NCBI RefSeq assembly: GCF_019393635.1
Contig: NC_057861.1
Coordinates: 92,734,827-92,798,826 of the forward strand
Source: Dromiciops gliroides
Lineage: Eukaryota > Chordata > Mammalia > Microbiotheria > Microbiotheriidae
DNA: 64,000 nt
Reading direction: 5' to 3'
Shown here: in pieces, positions 10,875 to 21,732 of the stretch
How the letters are laid out: every line of letters starts with the position of its first letter
Numbering within the stretch: position 1 is the stretch's first letter
Notes under the pieces: generated by a model
What the model saw: the letters and a program-made list of their open reading frames with translations, nothing else
Databases searched by the model: none
Told to the model about the DNA's origin: nothing
Translations under genes and position numbers: made by a program

Positions 10875-10965
10875 AGACTTTGGACCATGGTGACCTTGGA
10901 GCCAGCATGGAGTGGTAGACTGAGATAGCTAGCTGCCCTGGCAGAAAAACCCTGAAAAGCTAACG
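10875..10965 (+). repeat. degenerate direct repeat, copy 2
   Basis: Partner of 9846-9940: 'ccatggtgaccttggagccag', 'agctagctgccc' and 'aaaccctgaaaagctaa'. The constant offset of about 1025 bases over the whole block argues for true duplication. Confidence 0.5.
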
Positions 10966-11394
10966 GCTTGGACAGAAACTAGGTGGAATTGAACTGAGGA
11001 CAAATGAAACAGAACAAGACAAACTCCTCCACTCATTTCTCCAACCCAGGGTACGAGAGATGGAGACCAGAAGGAAGTTCCTTCATTCTCACTACTTCAG
11101 TTCATGGTACCTATACTGTAAGTAAACAGGGATCTTTACCGTCTGCACACAAAAGGAAAGAGAATGTGTGTGTGTTGGGGGGTGGGTGGGAGCGGGAATA
11201 TGTGAGACAGAAGAGTGTCTGGCTCAAAGAGAGTGACCAAAAAAAGAGGAAGTATCTAAATGTCTCCAGTTTTAAAGATGCAACCTGTTCCATTTCCATA
11301 ACCAAACAGAGGAGTCTACATCCACCCACATAGCAGTGAGTGAAGAGTGCTTCCATCTTAGAACATCTAAGCACCTCATATCTTGGAATACCCA

Positions 11395-11560
11395 GAAAAG
11401 TCCAGGTTACAGCGCTTTGGCACTATAAGTTTATAGCATTCAGTGGTAGTGGTTTTATTGCTCTTTCCATTTACACCGCTTTAGTGATTGTAGATATTGT
11501 TTTCCTTGTTCTGTTTACTTCACTTTGCATCATTTCATCTTTCTTAGCAATGCATTATGA
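11395..11560 (-). mobile_element. L1 3'-end fragment
   Basis: The part 'ttccttgttctgtttact' followed by 'tcactttgcatcatttcat' matches equivalent blocks at 17075-17110, 43850-43885 and 56140-56170, all antisense copies of one L1 3' region. Confidence 0.55.
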
Positions 11561-11765
11561 GAAGCAACAGGATAGTTTGGAAGGACTGCTGGTCTTAGAA
11601 ACAGAAGATCTGAGATCAAGTCCTGACTCTCTGACACTTACCTTCTGGGAGCATCAGCTTCCTTGTCAGAAAAATAGGAATCTTCATACTACATACATCA
11701 ATGAGTCATTGGCAAGAAAGAGATTTGTAAAGCTTACAGTTTTCTATAAAGGTGAATTATAATTA
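11561..11765 (+). mobile_element. CORE-SINE (MIR type), old
   Basis: Contains 'gatctgagatcaagtcctga', 'ctgacacttaccttctggga' and 'agcatcagcttccttgtcag', a decayed MIR order. Confidence 0.45.
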
Positions 11766-12255
11766 CAGAGCTCTCTTTCTGCCAGAAGCAAAATAACCAA
11801 TAATTTTTGACTTGCATTAATGATTTTATCCTTCAAAAGTGCTCTCAGATCTGTTCTCCCCAAGTTGAGGGGACATGGCATGCTATTCTAAGATTTCCTT
11901 TCCTCTAACACAAAAACTGGAGGAAACAATAAAGGGAAATTATATTAAAGATTTGATTCTCAGCAACAAGAAAGAATTCATTTTTGGAGTGAGTACTTCC
12001 CCCTAAAGTTCTTATCATTTCCAGTCCAGAAACCAGTTTCTCTTGACTGGTGACAGCCAGATCTTTCATGTAATTTACCCTTATTGATGCCTTAGCTTTT
12101 ATGTTAACAGAGAGGGAATCTGGGAATAGTACACTGCCATGCACCCCAAATTTGGAGGAGTTGATTCTAACGGGTATATAGAAAAGATCCACACATGTTA
12201 TTGTCACCTATAAAGAATCTATCTCTACATTGGATCTTTTTCATAAGATCCAATT
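11766..12255. other. unassigned
   Basis: No repeat recognised. The minus-strand 100-codon frame at 11905-12207 shows no domain. Confidence 0.25.
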
Positions 12256-12525
12256 TTAGTGTGGAGAGTTAAGTGGCAGAGTGAATAGAGTGATGGACCT
12301 GCTGTCAGGAATCCCTGAGTTCAAATCAGGCCATAGATACTTTCTAGCTATGTGACCTTAGGAAAAACACTTAACCTATCTGCCTCGGTTTCCTTTACTG
12401 TAAAATGTGGATAACAATAGCAACTACCTCCCAAGGCTGCTGTGAGGATCAAATGAGATAATATTTGTAAATTGCTTAGCACCATACCTGGCACACAGTA
12501 AACTTAATAAATGCTTTCCCCTCCC
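12256..12525 (+). mobile_element. CORE-SINE with L2-like tail (MAR1/THER type)
   Basis: A tRNA-like head ('aagtggcagagtgaatagag'), box-B-like GAGTTCAAATCAGG, the CORE ('agctatgtgaccttagg'), 'ctcggtttcctttactgtaaa', and a 3' tail 'gcacacagtaaacttaataa' identical in type to the L2 3' end. Confidence 0.75.
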
Positions 12526-12599
12526 CCTTCCTCCCTGCCCATGATAGTGGAGAACTTCTTTGGAAAGTACACACATCTTCCTTTTTTCTTACTAGACTG

Positions 12600-12680
12600 G
12601 ACACTGATGACCACCATGGCATCCAAATGCTTCTGTTTGCAGGTGATATCATATTAATTACATCAAACCCTGAATCATTT
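12600..12680 (+). mobile_element. LINE reverse transcriptase fragment (motif C region)
   Basis: Read from 12621, the plus strand gives IQMLLFAGDIILITSNPES. LLFAxDIILI is the polymerase motif C of LINE reverse transcriptases, with the second catalytic residue block altered (FAGD for FADD). The fragment ends abruptly at about 12680, where a minus-strand L1 ORF1 begins. Family cannot be fixed from so short a piece. Confidence 0.5.
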
Positions 12681-13110
12681 CGCTTTCAGGCAGTCCAATA
12701 ATTCTCAAATTGTCTCTCCTGTCTCTGTTTTCCAGGTCAGTTTTATATCCAATGAGGTATTTCACATTTTCTTCTATTTTTTCATTCTTTTGATTCTGTT
12801 TGACTGATTCCTGGTGTCTCATGGAGTCATTATTTTCCAACTGTACAATTTTAATTTTTAAGGCATTGTTTTCTTCAGTGAGATTATGCACCTTTTTTTT
12901 CCCACTTGGCCAAATAAATTTTTTAAGGAATTGTTTTCTTCAGTCAATCTTTGTGCTTCTTTTTCCAAGCTGCTGATTTTTTTTTCATAATTTTCTTGTG
13001 TTGGTTTCATTTCTCTCCCCATTTTTTCTTCTAACTCTCTCAAATGGTTTTGAAAATCCTTTTTGAGCTCTCTCCCCATTTTTTTCTTCTACCTCTCTCA
13101 ATTGATTTTT

Positions 13111-13267
13111 GTTGTTGTTGTTGTTTTGTTTTGGTGAGGCAGTTGGGGTAAGTGACTTTCATAGGGTCACACAGCTATTAAGTGTTAAGTGTCTGAGGCC
13201 AGATTTGAACTAAGGTCCTCCTGAATCCAGGGCCGGTTCTCTATCAACTGTGCCACCTAGCTGCCCC
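13111..13267 (-). mobile_element. tRNA-derived SINE inside L1 ORF1, first of two
   Basis: Antisense SINE with a (TTG)n tail, TTTGGTGAGGCAGTTGGGG, and the 5' end GCCACCTAGCTGCCCC. It interrupts the ORF1 coiled coil after 'ctctcaattgattttt'. Confidence 0.85.
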
Positions 13268-13280
13268 AAAATACTTGATA

Positions 13281-13437
13281 CTTTTTTTTTTTGCAGGACA
13301 ATGAAGGTTAAGTGACTTGCTGAGGGTCACACAGCTAGTAAGTGTCAAGTGTCTGAGGCCAAATTTGAACTCAGGTCCTCCTGAATCCAGGGCTGGTGCT
13401 TTATCCACTGCACCACCTAGCTGCCCCCTACTCAATT
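13281..13437 (-). mobile_element. tRNA-derived SINE inside L1 ORF1, second of two
   Basis: Antisense SINE of the other tail type (TTTTGCAGGACAATGAAGG). L1 resumes with 'ctcaatttattttttaaatc', which resembles the sequence left of the first SINE and therefore looks like the target-site duplication of the outer insertion. The two SINEs are separated by 13 bases. Confidence 0.85.
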
Positions 13438-14275
13438 TATTTTTTAAATCCTTTTTGAGCTCTTCCAAGAAGGCTTTTTGTTCTTGAGACTAATTCATCT
13501 TCCCTCTTAGGGCTTCACATGTAGGCAGTTTGACAATATTGTCCTCATCTGAGTTTGTGTTTGCCTCTTCCCTGTTGATACAGAAGCTCTCAATGGTAAG
13601 AGCTCTTTTTTGTTTCTTACTCATATTGCAGCTTTTATTTATTTATCTATTGATTTTTTAATTTTTTTATTCATTCATTCATCTATCTATCTTTATTTAT
13701 TTTTAGTGTTGAGGTCTGCTCTGGGGGCACCAGGGTCCATTTCAAGCTTCTTGTGCTGGGGCATAGGGGATGTGTCACTGGCTTTCTACACTGAGGCCTC
13801 TATGGCTTGTGGATTTCTCACTGCCCTGGGCTTGCTCCTGGTCAGCTGGGATGGCCAGGACTGGTCATGCCTGTCCTGTGGGTGGCCCTCTAGCTGGTAG
13901 CCTGCCCTCTCAACTGGTGCTGGTGGGTCTCACCACAGGCCTGTTGCACCACCAGATTGTTGAACCAGGATCCAGGGGCCTCAGTTGCTTGGCTGTGACC
14001 TACAGCTACCTGCTACCTTACCCTGACCCCCTCAGTGCCTGCGCTGCCACTGTGCACTGTGCCTCCCTTTTGCTGTATGAGACCAATCTTTCCTGAAGTC
14101 CTCTAAATTATCTCAGGTTGGAAGACTGTGTTTCTCTGTCTCTTTGCAGGTTCTGTAGTTTCAGAATCCTCTGGAAGGCTTGATTTAATGTTCTTTTTGA
14201 GGGAACTGAAGGAGAACTCAGGCAACTTGCTGGCTTCTCTCTGGCATCTTGGCTCTACCCTGAGGCTCATGTTAT

Positions 14276-14639
14276 TTTGAAGGGAGAAAGAGAGGGTTGC
14301 TATGTAAGCTGACAAAGATAGAAAACCAAATATTCATGAGGATAAACTGGGAGATTAAACAGACATCAAGGCAAGAATTTTAAAAAGAATTTCTGTCTGC
14401 ACCTCCCCCCCTCCCCAGGAATTGATGGACAACTACATAGCATCTATGTTTCTGTTACAAGGTGGTAGGCATGAGAGAAATTTAGCTTAGGCCACAGGGC
14501 ACAGCACAAATGATCTGGGAACAAAGAAAAGGGGGAGATAGAAGTAAGATGTTACAGGCATTATAGAGAAATAAGCTATAGGGAGTTTTATAAGGGCCTT
14601 GGATTTGGGTTATGTCTTTTGTTGCATGCCAGTTAGCAG
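14276..14639. other. unassigned
   Basis: Nothing recognised apart from a short C-rich run at 14402-14418. Confidence 0.25.
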
Positions 14640-14880
14640 AGGGAAGTCATAATAATAATCAATAACAACAATGATATCTATTTGTATTGTGTTTTAAGCA
14701 CTTGATCTCATTTTAAACTCAATATCTCTGTAACATAAGTACTATAACTACTCTCTCCATTTTATAGATAAGAAAACTGACTCTATGAGTAAGTGCTTAA
14801 GTTGGCCAGGGTCCTACAGCTAGTAAATCAAAGACTGGTTTTGAAGCTAGGTCATTCAGATTCCAAATCATTCAGTTTGG
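14640..14880 (-). mobile_element. MIR-type SINE, old
   Basis: Antisense MIR order: 'tatctctgtaacataagtac', 'cattttatagataagaaaac', 'cctacagctagtaaatcaa'. Confidence 0.65.
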
Positions 14881-14884
14881 GAAT

Positions 14885-15110
14885 ATATTATAATTCAATT
14901 CATTTCAACAAATATCTCTTAAGTGTCTACTGCATTCAAAGCAAAGTTTTATATGTTAAATATACAAAGGACCTCATTTCTAGTGGGGAAGTGCTTGGAT
15001 TCCACATGTAAATAAACATAAAATCTACACAGCAAAACTAACAAAGTGATTTCAAAGAGAGGAGCCAATATCTGAGGGAAAGGATTAATTTAGGAGATGG
15101 GCACCTGGAA
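14885..15110 (-). mobile_element. L2 LINE, 3' terminal fragment
   Basis: Starts with 'attcatttcaacaaatatct' and continues 'gtgtctactgcattcaaagc' and 'tacaaaggacctcatttcta', the antisense of the L2 3' end as in 49430-49540. Confidence 0.55.
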
Positions 15111-15184
15111 AGTACTTTGAGCTAAGGATTAAGCCAGGCAAGGGTGAATGGGGTCTGCATTCCAGACCTGGGGAATCACTTGTG

Positions 15185-15345
15185 AAAATCTCTCTCCCTT
15201 ACCTGTTGAATCTTAACCATCCTATAAAGCCCAAGTCAAATGCTTTCTCCTCCAAGAATCATTCCCTGATACCCCAATTACTAATGATCTTCCTCCACAT
15301 AGCACTTAATTTTACATTACTCTAATGCCCTTATTATGTAATATT
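15185..15345 (+). mobile_element. L2 LINE fragment
   Basis: Sense blocks 'cctataaagcccaagtcaaa', 'gctttctcctccaagaatca' and 'ccctgataccccaatt' match the L2 3' coding-end region. Confidence 0.6.
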
Positions 15346-15560
15346 TATAATAGCTATCTACCAATATTATCTCAATTTATCCTTACAACCATCCTGGGAG
15401 CAAGGCAATATAATTATCTCTGTTTAATAGATGAGTAAACTGAGGGAGAGAGAAGTTGGGTGATTTGTGCATCTAATAAGTGTCTGAGGCTAGATTTGAA
15501 CTCATATCTTCCTGACTCTAGGTCCAGCTATCTATCCTCTTTGCCATCTAGTTGTCTCAT
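15346..15560 (-). mobile_element. CORE-SINE (MAR1/MIR type)
   Basis: Antisense: 'ttaatagatgagtaaactga', 'aagtgtctgaggctagatt', 'ttgccatctagttgtct' at the tRNA-like end. Confidence 0.7.
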
Positions 15561-16655
15561 TTATCTCTTCTGGGGTGTGCATGTATGGACAATACTATCC
15601 CTACCCTTGAGGAGGCTAGCCCAATAGAGGCATACTATGAGAAGAATATCACTAGAACGTATTCTGCACACATTAGGTATATACATAACAAACAATTATT
15701 GTTGCTCCCATGTGCAGGCAGCAACTCTGAGGTGCCACAACCAGCTAAGGAATGAGATCTGTGAAACCAGTAATTTGAATTATTCTAATGAGGCATCAGA
15801 CCCATGACCCTTTGTTGACTATTACTAGACTAACAAACCGACCATGAGGCCTCTCACAGTTGTGGTCACTGTGCATCATGAAAGGGAACAAGCTGTTATT
15901 TTTTCAAGGATCAGAGACCATGGCAGAGTTTACAAAGACTCATTAGATGTTTCTAATGCCCAGCTCTGCAAAGTTTCCATTCCCCTGAGGCAGTCTGTGG
16001 TTTTCTTTGTTTGTGGGTAAAAATGAAGAGTAAGCTAAATTAATACATCATTTTTACATTCAATACATTTAGAATCATTATGTTGATCAATGGAGGCTGA
16101 AACACACTTTAATCTCCATTTTTATTGCATTTTCAGTCTTTGAACAAAACATAATGGCATGGATTTGAGCTAACCAATGAGTAAAGTTCAGGGCAGAGAT
16201 TAATTTAACTAACGTTTCTGTTGTTTGATAGAAAATGAAGATATTGGCATTGGGGGGCTAGGCAAGAATGGGGCAAAATAGCTCAGAAAAGAAATGTGAA
16301 ACCTGATTTGCTATTGTTCCTTTGGCATCTTTGCACTTCTCATAATTAGGAGACCACAGGTTAGTTAACAAAATAAACATATATTTCTGCATTCCATGGA
16401 AGAGGAAGTCATTTAGATCCACCAAATATTAAAATATGAGGAAAATATAGAAGGAGGGTACAAAAATAACTGGGGGGTTTGCACTAGGAAATTATTTCTG
16501 CTCTTTCATGATGATGCATTAACTTACTAAGGCAATCATGGATCCTTGATGTACTGATTTAAGGAAACAACAATGCTGAGTGTTTCTCAGGATCTCAGGC
16601 TTCAGAATCTACTGAACTGTGTCACTTGCCTGCTTTCTCCTTAAGAAGAATGTTT
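15561..16655. other. about 1.1 kb non-repetitive, candidate conserved non-coding element at 15990-16400
   Basis: No repeat was recognised. The middle part is AT-rich with ordinary complexity, contains 'ttaatttaactaacgtt' and CCAAT at 16171-16175 and lacks microsatellites. Confidence 0.25.
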
Positions 16656-16678
16656 TATACACACACACACACACACAT

Positions 16679-16709
<31 letters not shown>

Positions 16710-16712
16710 TTT
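16656..16712. repeat. (CA)n/(TA)n microsatellite
   Basis: About ten CA units pass through 'tatacatata' into about ten TA units. Confidence 0.9.
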
Positions 16713-17640
16713 GATCTTTTTTCTAATTAAATGTAACAATTTTAATATTCATTTTTGAAAATTTTGAGTTACAAATGCTCTCCCTCCTTCCTTCCCTCAC
16801 CCCCTCATTGGGAAGGCAAGCAATGTGCAGTCATGCAAAACATATTTCTATATTAATCATTTTGTGTAAGAGAACACAGATAAAAAATAAAGTTAAAAAA
16901 CAACAAGTATGTTTCTATCTACATTCAGGCTCTCTTCAGACCTTTTGCTGGAAGTGGATAGTACTCTTCATCATGAGTCCTTAGGAACTGTCTTGGAGCA
17001 TTGTATTGCTGAGAATAGCTAAGTCATTCACAGATGATCATTGTGTTATTGCTGTTATTGTGTACAATGTTCACTTTTTTTTGCTTACTTCACTTCACAT
17101 CAGTTCATATAAATCTTTCAAAGTTTTTTCTGAAAGTATTCTACTTGGCATTTCTTATAGAACAATCATATTACATCAGAATGATATATTCCAATTTGTT
17201 CAGTCATTCTTCAATTGATGGGCATCCCCTCATTTTCCAGTTCTTCATCACCACAAAAAAAGAGCCACTATAAATATTTTTGTACATATATGTCCTTTTT
17301 CTTTTTAAAAGGAACTTTTTTGTGATACAGACCAAGTGCTGGTATTGCTAGGTCAAAGGATATGTCCTTTGGGCATTCAAAACTATTTTCCAAAATGGTT
17401 GGATCAGTTCACAATACCACCAAAAGTGCATTACTGTCCCAATTTTCCTATATCCCCTCAAAAATTTGTCATTTTCTTTTTCTATCATATTAGCCAATCT
17501 GATATGTATGCACTCTGAAAGGGGTTTAATTTGAATTTTTCTAATCAATAGTGATTTGGAGCACCTTTTTATGTAAAACGTAACCATATTAGTAATTTTA
17601 TACAAAAAACTTGAATAAAAAAATAAAAGTGAAAAATAGC
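16713..17640 (-). mobile_element. L1 3'-end fragment, long
   Basis: Antisense of an L1 3' region: 'gcattgtattgctgagaata', 'ttgatgggcatcccctcatt', 'gctaggtcaaaggatatgtc', 'ggatcagttcacaatacca' and 'aatttgtcattttctttttc' in order. The sense counterpart is at 46214-46875. Short open frames here are by-products. Confidence 0.65.
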
Positions 17641-17880
17641 ATGCTTCAGTCTGTGTTCAATCAAAATCAATTCTTTCTTTGGAAGTGGATAGTATGTTTC
17701 ATCAATAATACTTTGGGATTGTCTTGGATCATTGTATTGCTGAGAATAGTTTAGTTATTCATAGTTCTTGATCAAACAATATTGCTTTCTCTATGCATAA
17801 TGTTCTCTTGGCATTGTAGAGTACCTTTTTCATATGACTATAAGTAGCTTTGCTTTCTTCTAAAATAATCTGGTATTGGC
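17641..17880 (-). mobile_element. second partial copy of the same L1 3' segment
   Basis: Blocks 'ggaagtggatagtatgtttc', 'tgtcttggatcattgtattg' and 'ctgagaatagtttagttatt' repeat 16930-17030 in the same orientation, about 740 bases away. It lies directly beside the longer copy. Confidence 0.55.
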
Positions 17881-17914
17881 TAATAAATAGAGTAATGGAT
17901 CAGTGGAATAGATG

Positions 17915-17937
17915 TACTATGTACATCGTACATAGTA
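17915..17937. repeat. perfect 10-bp inverted repeat
   Basis: TACTATGTAC, three-base loop ATC, GTACATAGTA. No run of T follows, so it does not look like a terminator. Confidence 0.7.
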
Positions 17938-17999
17938 GTAAATGACCATAGTAATGTAGTTTTTTATAAACCCAAAGATCCAAGCTCTTGCCATTTCCT

Positions 18000-18165
18000 T
18001 CTCCAACTCATATTAAAGATGAGAAATTGAACCAAACAGGGTGAAGTGACTTGTCCAGGGTCACATAACTAAAAAGTGTCTGAGGCCAGATTTGAACTCA
18101 CAAAGATGAATCTTCCTGCTTTCAGGCCCAGCACACTATCTGCTGCACCACATAGGTACTCTAGT
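18000..18165 (-). mobile_element. CORE-SINE, older member of the tRNA-SINE family
   Basis: Antisense blocks 'gtgacttgtccagggtcaca', 'gtctgaggccagatttgaac' and 'gctgcaccacataggtac'. Confidence 0.75.
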
Positions 18166-18869
18166 TTTCCCAGAAATGCTTGTCAAATTGCATTTTATTT
18201 TCCCAAAAGCTTTTTTTATGCATCTATTGAGATTATCATATAATGTTTTTGTTATTGATGTCGTGGATTATGCTGATAGTTTTCCAGCCCTGTATTCTTG
18301 ATATAAAACCCACCTGGTCATTTGTGATATATTGCTGTAATCTCCTTGCTAGTATTTTATTTAAATTTTTTGCATCAATATCCATTAAGGAAATTGGTGT
18401 ATATATTTCTTGATCTGTTTTTGCTTTTCCTGGTCTAGTTATTGGGACCATATTTGTGTTATAAAAGGAATTTGGTAGAACTCCTTCTTTGCCTATTTTT
18501 TTCCCAAATAATGTATATACCATGGAATAAAATTGTTCTTTAAATGTTTAGCAGAATTCATTTGCAAATCCATCTGGTCCTGGGGATTTTTTTCTTAGAG
18601 AGATCATTGACAACTTGTTCAATATCTTTTCCTAAGATTGAGTTATTTAAATATTCTATTTTATCTTCTTTTAATCTGGGTAACTTATATTTTTGTAAAT
18701 ACTCATCTATTTGACATAGATTCTTAGATTTACTGACAAAATCACTCTTAATAACTGCCTTAATTTCCTTTTTCTTGATTGTGAATACACCTTTTTATTT
18801 TTAATATTGGTAATTTGGTTTTCTTCTTTTTCACTCAAATTAACCAATTGAGTAAGTGTTCTATTTTTT

Positions 18870-19026
18870 GTTTTGCTTTGTTTTTGTGTTTGTTTGTTTG
18901 TTTTTTGCTTGGCAGTGGGGGTTAATTGACTTACCCAGGGTTACACAGCTAGTAAGTGTCAAGTGTCTGAGGCTGGATTTAAACTCAGGTCCTCCTGCTT
19001 TACCCACTGTGCCACCTAGCTGCCCC
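18870..19026 (-). mobile_element. tRNA-derived SINE inside L1 ORF2
   Basis: Antisense SINE with (TTTG)n tail and GCCACCTAGCTGCCCC end. Target-site duplication TAAGTGTTCTATTTTTT at 18853-18869, repeated at 19027-19044 with a 2-base insertion. It lacks about 20 bases before 'tttacccactg'. Confidence 0.85.
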
Positions 19027-19374
19027 TAAGTGTTCTATATTTTTTTTGTTAGTTTTTCATTAACCAGCTCCTGGTTTTATTTACTAGTTCAATGGTTTTC
19101 TTACTTTCAAATTTTTCTCTGCTTCAATTTTTAGGATTCACATTTTAGTGTTTAATTGGGACTTTTAAATTTGTTGTTTTTCTAATATTTTAAGTTGCAT
19201 GCCCAATTCATTGATCTGCTTTTTCTCTATTTTATTGATGTAAGCATTTAGTGATACAATATTTCCTCCAAGTACTGCTTTGGCTGCACCACATACTGTT
19301 GGTAGGTTGTCTCATTGTTACCATTCAATTTCATGAAACTGTTTATGCAATGTTATTTGACATACTAATTCTTT

Positions 19375-19471
19375 TTTTTTTTTTGGTGTTAAGTGTCTGA
19401 AGCTGGATTTGAACTCAGGTACTCCTGAATCCAGGGCCAGTGCTCTATCCACTGCGCCACCTAGCTGTCCC
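19375..19471 (-). mobile_element. short tRNA-derived SINE with internal deletion
   Basis: Only 97 bases: the CORE part between the T tail and 'gtgttaagtgtctgaagctg' is missing. The duplication TGACATACTAATTCTTT at 19358-19374 and 19472-19488 is perfect, so it was inserted in this short form or lost the CORE without damage to its ends. Confidence 0.85.
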
Positions 19472-21570
19472 TGACATACTAATTCTTTAGGATTGGATTG
19501 TTTATTTTCAATTTATTTTAAATCTATATTTCCATATCCCTTTATTAAATTTAATTTTATTGCATTATGATCTAAAATGTATTTATTATTTGGCTTTTTG
19601 GCAGTTGGTTATGAAGTTTTTATGTTCTAATATATGGCCAATTTTTGTGTAGGTGCCATGTACCAGTAAGAGAATGTTCATTCCTTTCTATTCCCATTCA
19701 GTTTTCTCCAGAGGTCTATCATATCTAACTTTTCTAAAATTTTATTCATCTGCTAAACTTCTTTCTTGTTTATTTTTCTTCTTAGATTTATCTAGTTCTA
19801 AGAGGGAAAAGCTGAGATCCCCTACTAGTATAGTTTAATGATATATTTCTTCCTGCAACTAATTTAACTTTTCCTTTAAGAATTTGGATGATATACCATT
19901 TGGTACACATATGTTTAGTACTGATATTACTTCATTGTCTATGAAACCTTTTAACAAAATGTAGTTTTCCTGCTTATCGCTTTCATTTAGACTTATTTTT
20001 TATTTCTGCCTTGTTTAAGGTGATGATTGCTGCTACTGCTTTTTTTTTTACTTCAGCTGAAGTAAATAGATTCTGCTCTAACACCTTACCTTTACTCTAC
20101 ATGTGTTTCACTGCTTCAAATGTGCTTCTTGTAAACAACATATTGTAGGATTCTGTTTTTTGATCCATTCTGCTGCTTCTTTATGGATGAGTTCATCCCA
20201 TTCACATTTTCATTTACAGTTATAATTATTGTATATTTCCTTCCATCCTGTATTTTTCCCATTAATTCGGCCCTATCTTTCCTTTCACCCTTTTTCTCCT
20301 CAAGTATTTTGACCACCACCTTCTTCAATCTGTTCTCCCTTCTATCAGCCATTTCCTTTTTCTTATCCCCTTCCTTGCCTACTTCCTTGTTGTGTAAGAT
20401 AAATTTCTATACCCAAATGAATATGTATGGTATTCCCTCTTCAAGGTAATTTCAATTAAAGTGAGGTCCAGGAATTGCCTGCCACCCTGCCATCATTCCC
20501 TCCATTGTAAAAGTTCTTTCACACCTCTTCTTTGCGAGATAATTTTTGCCATTCTACCTTTCTTTTCCCTTTTCTTCCAGTGCACATTTTTCTCATTACT
20601 GAATTTTATTTTTTGGATTTTACTCCATGATAGTCACCTCAAACTTATGCCCCCTGTCTATTTACACTTGTTCTAATTACCCTAATGATGACAAAGTTTT
20701 TTAGAAAATATTATCTCCCCATGGAGGAATGTTGAATCCCTTATGATTTCTCTTTCCTGTTTACCTTTTAATGTTTCTCTTGAGTCTTGTATTTGGAAGT
20801 CACATTTTCTATTCAGATTTGGTCTTTTCATTAGGAATGCTTAAAAGTCCTCAATTTCAACAAATATCCATTTCCCCTTGAGGGATTATACTTAGTTTTA
20901 CTGGGTAAGTGATTCTTGGTTGTAATTCTAGCTCCATTGCCTTCCAGAATATCATAAGTCCTCCAATCTTTTAATGTAGAAGCTGCTAAATTTTCTGTTA
21001 TCCCGACTGTGGCTCCACAATACTTGAATTATTTCTTTCTGGCTGCTTGCAATGTTTTCTCCTTGAACTGTTATCTCTGTCATGTGACTATAATATTCCT
21101 GAGAGTTTTCATTTTGTGATCTATTTCATGAAGTCACCAGAGGATTATTTCAATTTCTATTTTACCCTCTGGTTCCAGGATATTGGGGCAGTTTTCTTTG
21201 ATAATTTCTTGAGTCATGATGTCTAGGCTCTTCCCCCCCCCCAAAATCATAATTATTTGGTAGTCCAATTATTCTTAAATTATCTTTTCTGTATCTATTT
21301 TACAGTTCAGTTTGTTTTTTCAATAAGATATTTCACATTTTTTTTCATTCTTTTGATTTTGTTTTGTTGTTTCTTGATATCTTATGGAGTCATTAGCTCC
21401 CACTTTCCCAATTCTACCTTTCAAAGAATCATTTTCTTTGGTAAGCTTTTTAAACTTCCTCTTCCATTTAGCCAATTCTATTTCTTAAGGAGTTCTTTTC
21501 AGTGGATTTTTGTGCCTCAAGAATGATAATAAATAAAGTATTGATCACACCTAAAATGTAGGAGGTACTC

Positions 21571-21722
21571 TTTTTTTTTTTTTTTGGTGAGGCAATTGGG
21601 GTTAAGTGACTTGCCCAGGGTCATACAGCTAGTAAGTGTCAAGAGTCTGAGGCCGGATTTAAACTCATGTCCTCCTGAATCCAGGGCCAGTGCTGTATCC
21701 ACTGCGCCACCTAGCTGCCCCT
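21571..21722 (-). mobile_element. young tRNA-derived SINE
   Basis: Full antisense SINE with a pure T tail. Duplication GGAGGTACT at 21561-21569 and 21724-21732. Confidence 0.85.
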
Positions 21723-21732
21723 CGGAGGTACT

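Larger units (their letters stand above)
9381..11394. other. about 2 kb unassigned, holding a degenerate direct repeat pair
   Basis: No LINE, SINE or gene was recognised over this interval apart from the repeat pair listed separately. Several open frames of 60-110 codons (for example 11004-11333 plus, 10646-10888 minus) overlap one another on both strands and carry no domain or codon pattern that would support them. Confidence 0.3.
12684..14275 (-). mobile_element. L1 5' end: 5' UTR and ORF1, broken by two SINEs
   Basis: On the minus strand an ORF1 start codon lies at 13622-13624 (protein begins MSKKQKRALTIESF). It runs into LEELKKDLKNK, is interrupted by two SINEs and a stop, and continues as a long coiled coil at 13079-12860 and the conserved ENRDRRDNLRIIGLPE at about 12740-12700, the start of the ORF1 RNA-binding domain. 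Upstream, 13625-14275 is the GC-richer L1 5' UTR, with 'gtagagccaagatgcca' near its outer end. The element is cut at 12684, so ORF2 is absent. Stops and frameshifts make it inactive. Confidence 0.8.
18190..21530 (-). mobile_element. L1, ORF1 and part of ORF2, inactive
   Basis: Read on the minus strand from 21530 down, the block has an ORF1 coiled-coil remnant (21480-21260), ORF1 C-terminal remnants (21230-20700; IIKENCPNI- and AASTLKDW-like), a spacer with the block at 20400-20440 that also occurs in HAL1 at 6905-6935, then ORF2 endonuclease and early reverse transcriptase. The best preserved ORF2 piece is 18523-18236, with [19 protein letters not shown] and a DQVGFI motif that are standard in L1 reverse transcriptase. 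Stops, frameshifts and SINEs break it. The 3' part of ORF2 is missing. Confidence 0.75.
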
